DNA from: Plasmopara viticola
Lineage: Eukaryota > Oomycota > Peronosporomycetes > Peronosporales > Peronosporaceae
Length of the DNA stretch: 64,000 nt
Reading direction: 5' to 3'
NCBI GenBank assembly: GCA_001695595.3
Contig: MBPM02000001.1
Coordinates: forward strand, 2,232,001-2,296,000
Positions 12,895 to 24,523 of this stretch are shown here, one piece after another. The notes beneath the pieces were generated by a model that ran no database searches, had not been told where the DNA came from, and saw only the letters and a list, made by a program, of their open reading frames with translations. How positions within the stretch are numbered: the first letter of the stretch is position 1; every line of letters begins with the position of its first letter. The translations under genes were made by a program, and so were the position numbers.

Positions 12895-13150
12895 ATGACT
12901 CGCTTTTCACTATGTGACCACGAGCATCCTTGCCTTGAACCTTTGAAGTTGGCCAAAACGTGCCACCATGTAACAGTCGCAGAGGAATCTTGTTAAATGT
13001 CGGTCGTCGTACGAGGCTTGAGCGGCGAACGGGGCGATGTCGGCAAAGGCGGAGGAGTGTTTGTTGCTTAAAGCGAATTGAAGGTGATATTATATGGAGA
13101 GCTTTTGCAAATCCTTGTCTTTTACAATCTAATTGGTGGCTCTCGGCCAC
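12895..13150 (-). repeat. Degenerate LTR fragment related to the LTRs at 48.8 and 54.2 kb
   Basis: On the plus strand this stretch matches the LTR at about 54170-54340 in order: ACGAGCATCCTTGCCTTGA, then CCACCATGTAACAGTCGC, then GGCGATGTCGGCAAAG, then GAGGAGTGTTTGTTGCTTA. It then matches TCTAATTGGT of the other LTR. Similarity fades after about 13150, so only part of the LTR is recognisable. Orientation is assigned minus by analogy with the element at 48.8-54.66 kb. It could be a solo LTR or the 5' LTR of a largely erased element. The order of four shared blocks makes chance unlikely. Confidence 0.6.
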
Positions 13151-14859
13151 TGTATCGGTAGGCCGCCCAGGATCTTGGATCTCACAAGATCTTCCTGGTC
13201 GTACACAAAAGTACTACTGACCAAAAATTACCAAGTAAAAACAGCTCTACGTCAACACTTGCGAAATGTGTCAGCGGTACGAGGCTAGGCCGAATAAACT
13301 GCCAGTTTTACATCGCAGTGTGGAGGTGCTTTGAAAACAGGGAGTCAGGATGTAAGGTACTCAGTCTAATTTGTTGCTTAATTCATCCCATAACAATCTA
13401 GGGGCGTTTAGTACTTAACTCCATGACAAGAATTTAATTGAGTCAAAGTCCTCAATAAGGATTTTCAAGACCCATTGATTGTTTCATTTCGCCGCATCTC
13501 CCTTGTCAAACGGTCTCGAACCGCTCCCATAAAAGAAGATACTTTATGGTGCGTGGCTTGATCTTGAAAGTGGCACAATTAAGCTGCACCTTAATCAAGC
13601 AATTGCAATGCTCACCGTGTCACAGTGTCAAAGAGATTGTTGGTGAGAAAGTTGCAGTTTGTAAATTGCGCAGCCAACACAGGGAGCAATTAAATTTAGC
13701 AGGATTTACATTGTTCATGCAGTGCTTTTGGGGGCTTTAAGGAAATATCTCACTTTATCTTGTTTGTTGCTTTACCGCCCTAAGCATGGGTCAGATCCTG
13801 TATATCGCACTGCAATCCTCACCGTCAACGATTCCAACTTACCATTGAGAAGTGTGAAATGTAACAGACTACGCAAATTTAAGCATTTACGTCATTGCAT
13901 AGTGGCCGCACATACGACCTTCTAACGCGCTTTAATCTTTTTGTCTTATAAAGGCTAACTTGCTATTCAACCGATGTCATCTCGAATGTGATTCTGTCGC
14001 TGTCCCATTTGATAATGTGCATGCATTGACCTCCATAAATTACCCCTACACACAAACTTCATATATTACCCCGGTAATAATATTCATAGCACCGTATTTT
14101 CGCCATATGGTGTCCATGTGACTCAACATGCGCTTGCTGCGCACGTCCTTGTGTATTTGGATCCAATTCTGGCCATCATCTTCGTTCCCTGAGAAACTGC
14201 CTTTGGAGACATACGTTTTATATGGGCTTCATATAGGTAGAACATTAACGCGTGTAGCTCAGACGCTCCTTGCTCCAGCATCATTATACATGAAAAAACA
14301 ATATACACACATTTTTGTAGAACAAATATATATTGGATTGCTGAATTTGCTTGCTAAAATGTAACATTCACTCAGGCATTTGAATCACGTTGATGACTAG
14401 ATCATGCGTCACGAATAGAGTCGATGTCCCCAGCGTCTAGATTCAATCGTCGTTAATGAATGTGCCGGGAGCCAGTCCGTCTTTTTCGCTCACGCTATAG
14501 TCCCCGAACTCTTGCTGTTGGCAGAGGTAAGGAATTAAAATCCTTATCACGAAAAGGATAAGCGTGAATGACAGTGTCTTTTAGGGTACTTCACAAATTA
14601 TCGTCTTGGTCCTATTTGGCATGAATGCACTTATGCTATATTTTCACACGTTTGCTTCAGAATTGCAAATTTAATCCGAATCTGCAATAGTGACGCAGTG
14701 GCCATCATTAGTAAATACTGCCTATCATTTTTTTAAATAGAAAAGCTAAGAAAATCCATTTTAAGGCAGTTTTTTTCTTATAAAATTCTAAAAATTACTC
14801 AAGTACATCAGTCGTGCTCGAAACAAGTCCACGTGATCACCCACGTCACGACCTTTGCC
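13151..14859. other. Intergenic DNA, nothing recognised
   Basis: Only short, mutually overlapping frames of 60-80 codons on both strands, none with a domain or signal. The last 300 bases (14560-14859) are strongly A/T-rich and should contain the promoter of the phosphatase gene. No repeat shared with other parts of the window was noticed. Confidence 0.4.
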
Positions 14860-15393
14860 ATGAACATTGTGTTTGTTTGCACTAGCAACACATGTCGCTC
14901 CCCAGTGTCGGAGCAATTTGCCGTCGAATACTTTCGTCGCAAGCTTAATATGTCGCGCCAACAACAAGAAGAAAAGGGCATTGTTATTCGGTCGGCAGCG
15001 TAAGTTGCGCAATGGTACTAAAAGGGTCAATATTTGCCTGATGACATGGTGTTGAGCAGCTTAACGGATGCGTTTGACCCTGTGGGTTCTCCAGCGTCCA
15101 AGCACGCCATTGACGTGATGAAAAAGTATCAGCTTGACTTGTCGAATCACCGCTCGCAGCTTTTGACGGCAAAAATGTGCCTGGAGGCCAATTACGTCGT
15201 GTGCGTTGCCAGCGGGATGACTTATAAGGTCATGGAGAAGTTTCCAACGATCAAGGAACGAGACGGCGTCTTATGTACCTTTTCGCGAGACGTACCTGAC
15301 CCATGGCACTTGTCGTACGACACCTATATGAGAACCATAGAACAAATTGAGGAAGTGACGCGGGAATTTCTTGATCAACACGTGACGTGGTAA
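14860..15393 (+). CDS. Low-molecular-weight protein-tyrosine phosphatase-like protein (2 exons)
   Basis: Two-exon gene, exon 1 14860-14999 and exon 2 15060-15393, encoding 157 residues, the usual length for LMW-PTPs. The N-terminus MNIVFVCTSNTCRSPVSEQF holds the phosphate-binding loop C-x5-R-S (CTSNTCRS, Cys7 nucleophile and Arg13) immediately after the first beta strand. Next come the S-A-A/D region and H-R-S-Q-L, equivalent to the (A/S)R-x-L helix. The VPDPWHLSYDTYMRTIEQIE segment supplies the DP-x-x general-acid loop. Members dephosphorylate tyrosine or small phosphoesters; the bacterial-like sequence does not fix a substrate. The intron is 60 nt (GTAAGT donor) and its acceptor is a tandem AG (GAGCAG), so an isoform with one extra Ser is possible. 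No upstream in-frame ATG exists. Confidence 0.8.
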
Positions 15394-16582
15394 CAGATTT
15401 GCAGTGCCCGCTCAAGCTGCCAAAATTTAATTAATTTTGCTGGCCCGAAATGACCGAGATAATTAACCTTGATGAATAAAGGCGTCCTTATTATAGTAGA
15501 CTCATCCGAAGTTGCCAATTTCTAATACCCAAACAGAGAAAAAAATTACAAATGTTTAATTGGCAGACATATCCAAGCCCTAGTACGTTGAAAATGCAAA
15601 ACTTGCGTAACCATCATGTTTTGAAGCGAGAATATTTTCTGGATGCTTTATTTTACATCCATATACTTTTTTTAAGCTAATTAATGCTCTTTGCTTTGAA
15701 TAAAATAAGCGCAATCATCGGGAATAGACTCAGAATGAAGTGAATGCAGATACTCGCTATTCAAGCTCTTTACCATTGTCGATGTCCTGTCCTGCCTTCG
15801 TGCATGCGTGATTCAAAATGATACAATTATTGATAATTGTTGTCGGTTCAACTTGAAAGCTTAACATATAGAGCTGGTTTTACGACGTCTGCTCGATACG
15901 CTGGTTTAAACAGAACCTTGCACAGAGGAGTCAATTTTGAGACTGGTTTATTCAATACAATGCTATCTTTTCTGGTTCTTCCTATAATTATATATGTACA
16001 CCAAGTTAAACTTAATTCTGCATTTTTGGCAGGAAGTCTGCATTTTTAAACTTAATTCTGCAGTTTTGCGGTGAATCTGTATATATACCGACAAAGTCAG
16101 ATTCCATCGAATTAGAGAGAGTACAGTGAAGCCATGAATCTGAAACTCGCGCGCAATCCCCACGACATTAATACAATTGAGCGCCGAATCTTTAACTTTG
16201 ACAAATGCAACTCTTTGTAGTCCACACACACGTCCGCGTAATGCGAATCAAAAAAATCGTCTCAGCCTAAAGGAAACACACGACGGTATCGACTGGTTTG
16301 TACGGTTTTTTCATCTCAGTGATTTATCAATTCGCAGCCGTCTTGCGGAATAAAGCAGACTCGATATTGCATGGTGAATGGATATTTTGCTATTTTTTTA
16401 TGTTCGTTGCGTAACACTAGTTTATTAAACCCGAGCTCCTCTTTATCTGTCGTGACATAAAATCCATCCACGTAAAAAAAAGCGTATCAAATTCAAATCA
16501 AATTACTGCGTTTTATTCGGCCAAAAATTGGGACAGCCATTCCCAAACCTTCTCCACCGAGTCCTCACCTTTCTCACGTTCG
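15394..16582. other. Intergenic DNA, AT-rich with a short local repeat
   Basis: No gene seen. Includes the 3' flank of the phosphatase gene, two copies of a roughly 22-nt motif (listed separately), and the promoter side of the M50B-like gene (about 16400-16582). Confidence 0.4.
16006..16070. repeat. Two-copy direct repeat with ~40-bp period
   Basis: TTAAACTTAATTCTGCA followed by TTTTGG occurs near 16006, and again near 16046 as TTAAACTTAATTCTGCA followed by GTTTTGC. The shared core TCTGCA(T/G)TTTT also appears between them. This is a small local duplication with no identified function. Confidence 0.6.
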
Positions 16583-17704
16583 ATGGACTGGTCGCTCGAG
16601 TGCTGCAATGACAAGCAATTCCTCTCCATCTTTTTAATCATTTGCTACGCTGTCGTCATCTTTAAACTGTAAGCGTATCCGCCTTCTCCACTCTGTGTCC
16701 AAGATGTAAACAATAAAGCGTCTCACGTCCTTTGCTATAGGTGGCGCGTACCTCTTCTCCACCCATTCAAGACTTTGTACGTCACGTTTTCCACTCGCTC
16801 CCAACCCACAATCGACTAATGTATCGTATCAAATGAATCCAGGACGGTTTTCTTGCATGAATTGGGCCACGCGACCGCTGCGTGGCTCACGTGCGGCTGC
16901 GTACGACGCCAATCACCATCCCATCATGCTCGTAGCTAATCAAACGTTGCATGTCATTCAGGTCGAAGGGATGGAGGTGCATCCGGATGAAGGAGGCGTC
17001 ACGAAAACCATTGGTGGCGTCCAATGGGTCATTGTCCCCGCGGTACGTGCAAGGCCTCGACATTAGCATCAACTCTATCTGTTCCTGACGCTTCCACTGC
17101 GTTCTGACAGGGCTACTTGGGATCCGCAGTCTGGGGCATGGCGCTCACGATTGCAAGTGCCGATAAAAAAGCGTCGGAAGTGGCCGCCGGCGTCCTCCTC
17201 TTCTTTCTCTTTGTCTTTATCCTCCTCGCGCACAACACGTACCTTCGCGTGCTCAACGTGTCTTTTATCGTGCTCCTCTCGGGCCTCTTGGTCCTCAATC
17301 TCTGGACGACGTTTGACGCGCTGCAGTACGTGACGCTCTTTGTCGGCGTCATGAGCTGTCTCTTTTCCGTCTACGATATCTGGGACGACCTCATTGCGCG
17401 CCGCGTGACGGAGAGCGACGCGTCCGTGTTTGCGAAAATGACGCACACGTCGAGTCGGTGCTGGGGCGTCATTTGGGGCCTCCTCGCCCTCGCGTCCCTC
17501 GTGGCCGCTTTGTATTTCAACCTCTTGGTCGCACAAGACGCGGGCGCGATGCTCAGCACGCTCTCGGACGCTTCGACCGGGACCAAAGTCGCCCTCGCGT
17601 GTGCCGTCGTCGTCGTCGCGCTTGCGATCGCCCACACGGCCTTCACGCGGCGGTGTATGCTGCGAAAACGCCAGGGACTCGGCAGCTACTTTGTCGCCTT
17701 CTAA
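16583..17704 (+). CDS. Peptidase M50B-like membrane metalloprotease (5 exons)
   Basis: Exons 16583-16668, 16741-16776, 16843-16900, 16962-17042 and 17111-17704 join in frame to 284 residues; introns are 61-72 nt. Exon 1 encodes a hydrophobic helix (FLSIFLIICYAVVIFKL) leading to WRVPLLHPFKTL, a family landmark. Exon 3 encodes FLHELGHATAAWLTCG with the zinc-binding HELGH motif. Exon 4 gives VEGMEVHPDEGGVTKTIGGV and exon 5 opens GYLGSAVWGMALTIAS, all typical of the M50B-like family (Pfam PF13398). Five or so further hydrophobic helices follow. These are predicted intramembrane zinc metalloproteases; plant and oomycete members are uncharacterised. Exon 2 is only 36 nt, and the donors are GTAAGC or GTACG type. 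The gene is convergent with the PI4-kinase gene (238 bp apart). Confidence 0.85.
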
Positions 17705-17732
17705 CAACAAGACGTGGAAGAAGAAGGCTAGG

Positions 17733-17759
17733 AAGAGAGAGAGAGAGAGAGAGAGAGAG
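17733..17759. repeat. (GA)n microsatellite
   Basis: A pure AG/GA dinucleotide run of about 27 nt lies just downstream of the M50B-like stop codon, between two convergent genes. It is probably in a 3' UTR and is likely length-polymorphic. Confidence 0.9.
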
Positions 17760-17942
17760 GATTTACAGAATGTAACCTTGCGTAATATCATGCGTCGCGA
17801 CCGCTTTATTTCTAGACAATGTACTTGTTCGACTCTGAGGCCTGGAACGCACCGCTCGTCCTACCGCGCCACTCGCGTCTCCTTCTCTCTCTATCCGCCA
17901 ACGAGTAGCGGCACTCGCGTCGTCCTGCCGATTGCGCCGCGC

Positions 17943-20900
17943 CTACGACAAAATGCCGTTCGTCATGCGCTGGAAATTGTCGTACTGCCGCGTGCTATAA
18001 TTGTTGTTGCTCTTGCGCACGAGCGAGAGCGCGTAGGCCACCGTCTCTTGTTTCGAGTACGTGAGCTTAAAGCGCGCACGCAGGCGGAATAAAATCGCAT
18101 CCGCGTCCATGCCGAGGAAACACGGGTACGGCGAGTGCCGGGCCATGACGTCGACGAGGTCACAAATCTCATCGCAATGCTGTTGGCACGCGAGAAAGCC
18201 ACGCGAGCACAGAGTCACGTATTCTTTAAACCCCTCCGACTCCTGCCCCCCCATCGTCTCGACCATCTCGGCCGTTAATTTAAAGGGCGCCGTCTCAATG
18301 CTCAGCATGCCACCCGGTGCAATCCCGAGGAGAAAGCCGTAGTCAATATGAATAATATGCCCTTCGTTGTCCAGCATAATGTTGCCATTGTGCCGATCCT
18401 TGATTTGTAAAAAGTAGCACACGAGCGAGTAGCCGGCCATCGACTGAATAAACTTCCGTCGCGCTTCTTGAAAGCGGTGCGAGTCGGGAGGGCCGTACGA
18501 CTTTTCAAAGTGATGGAGCAAAGACACGTACCCGTCCCGTTTCTTGAGCCCGTCGAGCGAAATGGCGTTAATCAGCGTTTCAATAAGGCCAGTCGACGAA
18601 CTCGTCGCAATGATGCGATACCGCTTGACCCACATGGGCAAGTGCGCGCCTCGAAAGATCTCGACAAACTTTTGAATCAATTGCAACGTAAACACTTCTT
18701 GACGCAGATCGTCGTTGCTCTTGCCAATCATCGAGACAATGTCCCACCCCGGTAAGTGACCATAGGGCGACGCCGCCATCAACCGGGCCCGTTTCGAGCT
18801 CCACGACTCGCCAAAAGCAGCTTCAAAGTCGCGGCGCCGGGCTTTTTCGCGCTCGATCGCTTCAGCTGTCAACGTGCCGGTTGCCAAGTCCATTTCAAGC
18901 GGCGTCGATGCTGGCGTCTCGGAATGGACAAGGGCCGCAAAAGAGCCGGCTCCCACGGGTTCCAGTGGCGGCATGACGATCGACGGGGCCGTGGACGGCG
19001 TCGAGACCATGTCCGAGAGATCAATGGGCGTCTCTGGTAACGGCACGCGAAGCGCCATGGTGACGGGCGTATGCTGGGCTTCCGGCCTTCGACGCGTAGA
19101 CGTCACCTTTTCGACGCGCACGTCCTCTCCATCGTCGGCGTCGCCAACAAACGGCTGATGGTCAATGAGCTGTCCAATCTCTTCATCCTCAATGTAATTG
19201 ACTTCAGACGATTCCAACAAGGTGCTGCCGACCCGACTTTGCCGTGAAGGGGACCGGGGGGACTCGAGCACCGACGTCTCTCGCTGTTGGTCGTCGTCAA
19301 ACGGATTGCCGCGAATGACTTCAAAAATGAGTAAAATAGGAACCCGTGCTTTCGTCGAGAAGGCCGTACCTTCCTTGGTCGGGATCCGGACAATCCGCTC
19401 AAACGGGTCTGTCGCTTTGACGAGCGGGACATACGCCATGGGCGGCAAATGCAGTTTTTCCAAGTACGACGGCAATTGCGCCTTGCGGTCTTGAATCAAT
19501 GGCACAAAGCGCAAGGCCTCGGCAATGTCCGTAACTTGCTCCACAAAGTCGCACTCGTCTGCAAAGTGCTTGGCCAGCAACGACTTGTCCGTCTGACTCG
19601 ACCGTCGCATCGACTCGTTAAAGCTACTCATCGGGGGGTGACTGCTCTCTTCTTCGTCGAGGATCGACAGCCGGTCGTCGTGCTCATAGTCGTCCCCGGA
19701 CGGGCGTGTCAGGAGCATCGAGTCCAGATCGTCCTTGGGCGTGAGTAAATGCTGTTGAAAGCGGGAGAAGTCACGAAAGCGGCTATCGACGTCACTCTCG
19801 AGCATTGGTCCGTGATTATCGCCGCCCATTTTCAACGAAGAGGACGACAGCGGGTCCATGCCTCGAGGAGAAGCGCTCGAGCGCAGGAGATTGTGCGCAT
19901 GACAATGGTGGATGGCAATCTCCTCCGTGAGCTTGACAATGACCCGCAGCTGATCATCCGTGGGCATGGGCAACGAGCGCTTGTGGACGTGCGACGCCGC
20001 TTGCATCGGGTCCCGACTCAAGACCGTGGCCCGGTCGACCCCTGCGACCTCCCGCTCAATCTCGACCATTAACCGCACGACCCGTGCATACTTGTCGTGC
20101 ATGTCTTTGGGTTTCCTGCCATCAAACGAGTCTTCGAGCGCCCCTTGCAATTGCCATCGCAGTAACAGCGCGAGGTGGATCGAGCGCGAACAGACAGACA
20201 AGATGAGCTCATCGAGCCAAAAGATCTTTTCAAAGTCAAAATTGGGAATCGACAGGTACGCGTGGACAATCTGCGGCCAGTAAAACTCGACTTGGTTGAT
20301 CCGAGTGTAGGAAAAGTGCAAGAGCTTCTCGACAATCGGCTTGAACAAGAGCGGGTCGCTGTCCAAGTGCCGGTGCAACAAGATGACGGCCCGATAGACA
20401 CTAAACGTGCGGGCTCGAAACTCGCGGTGGAGGCCGAGGATTTTCAAGTCCAACGGGATCTCGGGATGCTCCATCGTATGATCATAAAAGCGTCGGTCTT
20501 TCAGCAAGATCTCTTCGCACTCTTCGGCCGTAATGACCTTGCCTTTCAACAATTCAATGGCAATCTTGGCCGACTCGGTCTGCAAGGGCCGTTTCGGCAT
20601 GATCAATTCAATGGGCGCCTCGGGGTTCAATGGCTTGGGGTACAAGCAAATGCCTGCTTTCAAGCGCTCGACCATCGCGCGCAAGTAATTGATATAATTC
20701 TGGGCCTCGTAACAGCGGTCGCACACGCGCTTGGCGTAATAGTGCGAGCGTTGGGGGAGCGGGATTTTGTGGGCCGTGAAGCGATCGCAAAAAAAGCCGT
20801 CGCAACTGTGGCACGGGTACAAGAGCGTCGCGGTCGTGGGCGCCACGGCTTGGCCCACCACGCGCGTACACTCGGGACACGTGCACGTCACGTCCGGTTC

Positions 20901-21384
20901 GCTTGACGGTACGGCAATGGATTGGAGGGGCGACGTCGCCGTGTCCACGGCAGCGGGATGGAGAAACGCCGCGGCCAGACGCGGCGCAGTCGTGACGACC
21001 GCCGTGTGGATGGCACGGATCCACTTTTCCTTGTCCATGGCCGTGTCGGCGTACGCGTAAAAGACTTTGCTTTGCGCCGTGGCAAAGAGAAAGCCGTGCT
21101 GGTAAATGTGCATGTTACCCTTGCCATCCCACTCTTGCACGCCAAGCACGTCGACTTCGCCTTTCATGCGCAGCATATGATACGCGTCTTCTTGGGTACT
21201 AGGGCCACAAGAAGCCATCATGTGAGCATCGTGTCAAGAGGTGAGTAGGCATGGCGTGGACGTACCTGTAATAATGAAACGAGGTGCCAACGAGGAAGCA
21301 GTACCGCCGGAGCATGGGCGGCGGGGACGACGGACTCGTGCGGAACGTGAGGTAGCCCTCGCAATTGGCACGTGGCGCTTTCAT
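17943..21384 (-). CDS. Type III phosphatidylinositol 4-kinase with N-terminal PH and FYVE-like domains (2 exons)
   Basis: Exon 1 21384-21266 and exon 2 21198-17943 encode 1124 residues; the 67-nt intron (GTACGT...CCTAG) splits the PH domain. Order: PH domain (about 9-107, ending in the W of KEKWIRAIH); FYVE-like zinc module (about 145-205; CTCPEC, CHSCDGFFC, KRVCDRCYE); PIK helical/accessory domain (about 295-400); Ser-rich spacer with acidic patches; PI3/4-kinase catalytic domain (857-1124). Catalytic features are the DRHNGNIM loop (about 974) and the HIDYGFLLG magnesium loop (about 990). The C-terminus RQYDNFQRMTNGIL matches PI4K III beta tails. It should make PI4P on FYVE/PH-selected membranes. 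The start at 21384 is the ATG directly before the PH strand EGYLTFR. The gene is divergent from BOP1, with 435 bp between starts. Confidence 0.85.
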
Positions 21385-21819
21385 GACGCTCCACGAGATT
21401 CGACGGGCGTGGTGGCGACGGCGTCTCGTTACGGCCACTGGATGACGGTGAGCGCTCTTGATCCAAGCCGGTCGGTGGTGGGATGGGACGAGGACGTGAG
21501 TGAACGGACTTTGACGCAGCCAATGCGCTTGAATAGAGGCTCGTTCGATCGACGAAAGGATCGGGAACGAGATGGAGGTTGACTGCACGTTTGCGGCTTG
21601 ATGGACTAGATAGAAACAGACGTAAAGCGCGCGACTTGGTCCGGACCCTCGCCGCGGTTGATTCTGTGCGTGCTCCTTAGGTATGGAAACCCGCGGGACG
21701 ACAAGAGGGATGGCCCGTGGGATTTTCGGGCCGACCCGCGGGTTTGGACGGAGCTGGTACAAAAGCGGTACGAGTTCGTTTTGCTGGCTACCAGCGCGAC
21801 TTTGGACTCGTGTGTGTCA
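21385..21819. promoter_or_regulatory. Bidirectional promoter between PI4-kinase and BOP1 genes
   Basis: 435 bp separate the two divergent start codons, so both promoters and 5' UTRs must lie here. Both strands carry open frames across it, but they lack conserved content, and the flanking families start at the chosen ATGs. GC content is high, as in the neighbouring genes. No specific motif is assigned. Confidence 0.5.
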
Positions 21820-24523
21820 ATGGTGCGCAGGAGGAAAACGGTCGCTCCGCTCAAGGCATCCACACTTGCTGTTGATGGCGACAAGCAAGGGAAACAGAAG
21901 ATGAAGAAGGTTGCGATGAGGAAGAAGGAGCCGGTGGGACAACCACCCGTGAAAGGTGTCAAGGAGATGGTTAGAGAAGAGAGCGATGGAGTTGATGAAG
22001 AGAGCGACGAAGTTGATGAAGAGAGCGATGGACTTGATGAAGACGACGACAATGAGACGAGTCACACGGAGGAAAGCGACGATGCCGACGAGAGAGAGGA
22101 CGATGAGTTTGAAGACCAGGGATCGTCTTCTGACGAAGACAGCGGGGAAGAAGAGGAGGAAGAGGGAGATGCCGAGCTCTCGGAGCTCGAAAAAAAGACA
22201 CGTCGCTTTACTGTGGACCGCGAAAAGGAGATGCAGCGAATGCGCGAAGACGGCTCGCTCTCCGTGGCGTCCAAGCTCCATGTCGATGATCTGTCTTCGG
22301 ATGATGAAGAAACTGTCAATACGATTGGCAACGTACCGCTCCGGTGGTACGAAGAGTACGACCACATTGGGTACACTCTCGAAGGCAAGAAAATCCTCAA
22401 GTCAAGGACTGGCGATGGGATTGACAATGCAATTGCTGCCAAGGATGATCCCAATTATGAGTACGTGCTAATGTTTGGCATCACTAGTTTCTTTGCTTTT
22501 TTGCTTACAGGAGACTGAACTTGTCTGTGTTCGTAGCCGGACCGTGTACGACGCGTACAATGATCGCAACATTGTCATTTCAAGGCGTGACATGGAACTC
22601 ATTCGTCGAATGCAAGCCGGTGCGTTCGCGCACCCCGAGTTTGACGCCTATCCCGACTATGTCGATATCTACTCTTCCAACAAAATCGTGCACTCCATGG
22701 GCAACGACCTGGAGCCCAAGAGCCGCTTTTTGCCATCGAAATGGGAGCGCATGAAAGTGCTCAAGATCATGAAAGGCATGCAAGAAGGTCGGATCAAACT
22801 CGATCCCGAAGCCGAGAAGAAACCCGAGAATTACCAAATGTGGTTTGACGACGACCAAGCGCAGACTCGCAAGGGGCCAGCCCACGTCCAGGCACCGAAA
22901 ATGCCGCTTCCGGGACACATTGAGTCGTACAATCCGCCCGAAGAGTACTTGTTCACGAAAGAAGAGCGCCGGGCGTGGGAAGAGGCCGACCCGGAAGACC
23001 GCGAGACGACGTTTATCCCGAAAAAGTGCCATTCCATGCGGGAAGTGGGCGGCTACGACGGGTTTGTGCGCGAGCGCTTTGAACGCTGTCTCGATCTCTA
23101 CTTGGCCCCTCGAGTCAATAAGCGCAAGTTGAACATTGACCCCGAGTCCCTTGTCCCCGAGCTGCCCAAGCCGCAAGACCTGCGTCCGTTTCCAAACACA
23201 TTGGCGCTTGTCTTTACGGGCCATACTGGCCGGATCCGGTCGCTGGCCGTCGACCCGTACGGTCAATACGTCGCGTCCGGGTCCGACGACTTGACCGTCC
23301 GTATTTGGGAACTCGAGACGACGCGTTGCTTGCATGTCATCAATGTCGGTGCAGTGGTACACAAGCTGGCATGGAACCCGAACCGAGATCATCACGTGTT
23401 GGCGGTCGCTGCTGCAAAGAAGGTGTTTGTCATTGCGACTGGGACCGGGAGCACGGATCAAACGGACGTGACGAATGCTCTCGTGGGCGATGCCGACGAT
23501 CAAATTGCACTGTCGAGCGACGACGTCGAGGGTACAGAGGCCGTCGTTCAGCGTGTACATGAAGAAGACGCGACGGTCGAAGCCACGGCGCTCAAGAAGA
23601 AGGTACCCGTAACTTGGCGCTTTTACACCGGTACCAAGGACGAGGACCAGGTCAAGAAGACTGTGCCACACGCGTGGCTCGAGCGTCGTGTTGGCACGGG
23701 CATCCGCGTGGTGCTCCACCATACGAGCGACGTGAAGGATGTCGCTTGGCACTACAAAGGAGACTACCTCTGTACCGTCGCTCCCGGCGCGGGGGCAGGC
23801 GCAGTGCTCATTCATCAGCTCTCGAAACGAAAGACGCAGAACCCGTTTCAAAAGAGCGTGGGCCGCGTCCAGTGCGTGTTGTTCCACCCGTCGAAACCTT
23901 TCTTCTTCCACGCGACGCAGCGGCACGTGCGCGTCTACAACCTCGTCAAGCAATCGATGGTCAAGAAACTCTCGTCCGGGGCCAAGTGGATCTCGAGCAT
24001 GGCGGTGCACCCGACTGGCGATCACTTGCTCGTGGGGAGCTACGACCGGCGACTGTGCTGGTTTGACTTGGATCTATCGTCGAAGCCGTTCAAGACCCTC
24101 AAGTACCATGCAAAAGCCGTGCGGGACGTGGTGTTTCACGCCAAATATCCACTCATGGCCTCGGCGTCCGATGACGGCACGGTGCACGTCTTCCACGCAA
24201 TGGTCTACTCGTACGGATTTTATTGCAATCCGCTTGATTGGATTGAAACGGCATGGAGATTGAAGGGGATTTGACGTGATTTGTGCCATTTTCTGTAGGG
24301 ACTTGATGAAAAATCCACTGATTGTACCACTGAAAATTCTGCGTGGCCACGAAGTATCTGGCGGCCTTGGAGTGATGGCCTTGGCCTTTCATCCGGTTTT
24401 GGTACGTATGGCGATGTGTCAACCATACAGAGACTAGCACCTAACTCATCCTTTTGCGTACAGCCATGGGTAGTGACAGGGGGTGCCGACGGCTCCATTC
24501 GTCTCTTTCAAAACATTCATTAG
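21820..24523 (+). CDS. BOP1: Ribosome biogenesis protein BOP1/Erb1 (4 exons)
   Basis: Exons 21820-22460, 22537-24210, 24299-24401 and 24464-24523 encode 825 residues. BOP1/Erb1 works in the nucleolar PeBoW complex with Pescadillo and WDR12 for 27S/32S pre-rRNA processing and 60S assembly. The N-terminus is basic (MVRRRKT), followed by a long acidic tract that includes three EESD-x-x-D repeats (about residues 52-75). The BOP1NT domain (about 170-430) includes NVPLRWYEEYDHIGY, LPGHIESYNPPEEYL and RFERCLDLYLAPR. WD40 repeats run from about 440 to the end and finish GGADGSIRLFQNIH. Intron 1 must end at the TAG before CCGGACC (22536), restoring NYDRTVYD; the nearer CAG at 22510 breaks the frame. 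The last two small exons (103 and 60 nt) are needed to complete the propeller. Confidence 0.92.

Noticed and set aside
17075..17791. 238-codon minus-strand frame rich in Glu, Arg and Asp
   Set aside because: Antisense to the M50B-like exon 5; its charged composition follows from antisense hydrophobic codons and the (GA)n run.
20175..20906. 243-codon plus-strand frame
   Set aside because: Antisense shadow of the PI4-kinase gene with no conserved features.
21658..21819. N-terminal extension of BOP1 by 54 in-frame codons
   Set aside because: The extra residues are not conserved-looking, and the ATG at 21820 opens directly into the basic start typical of the family.
22580..24025. 481-codon minus-strand open frame
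   Set aside because: It is the antisense shadow of the BOP1 coding region and shows no domain.
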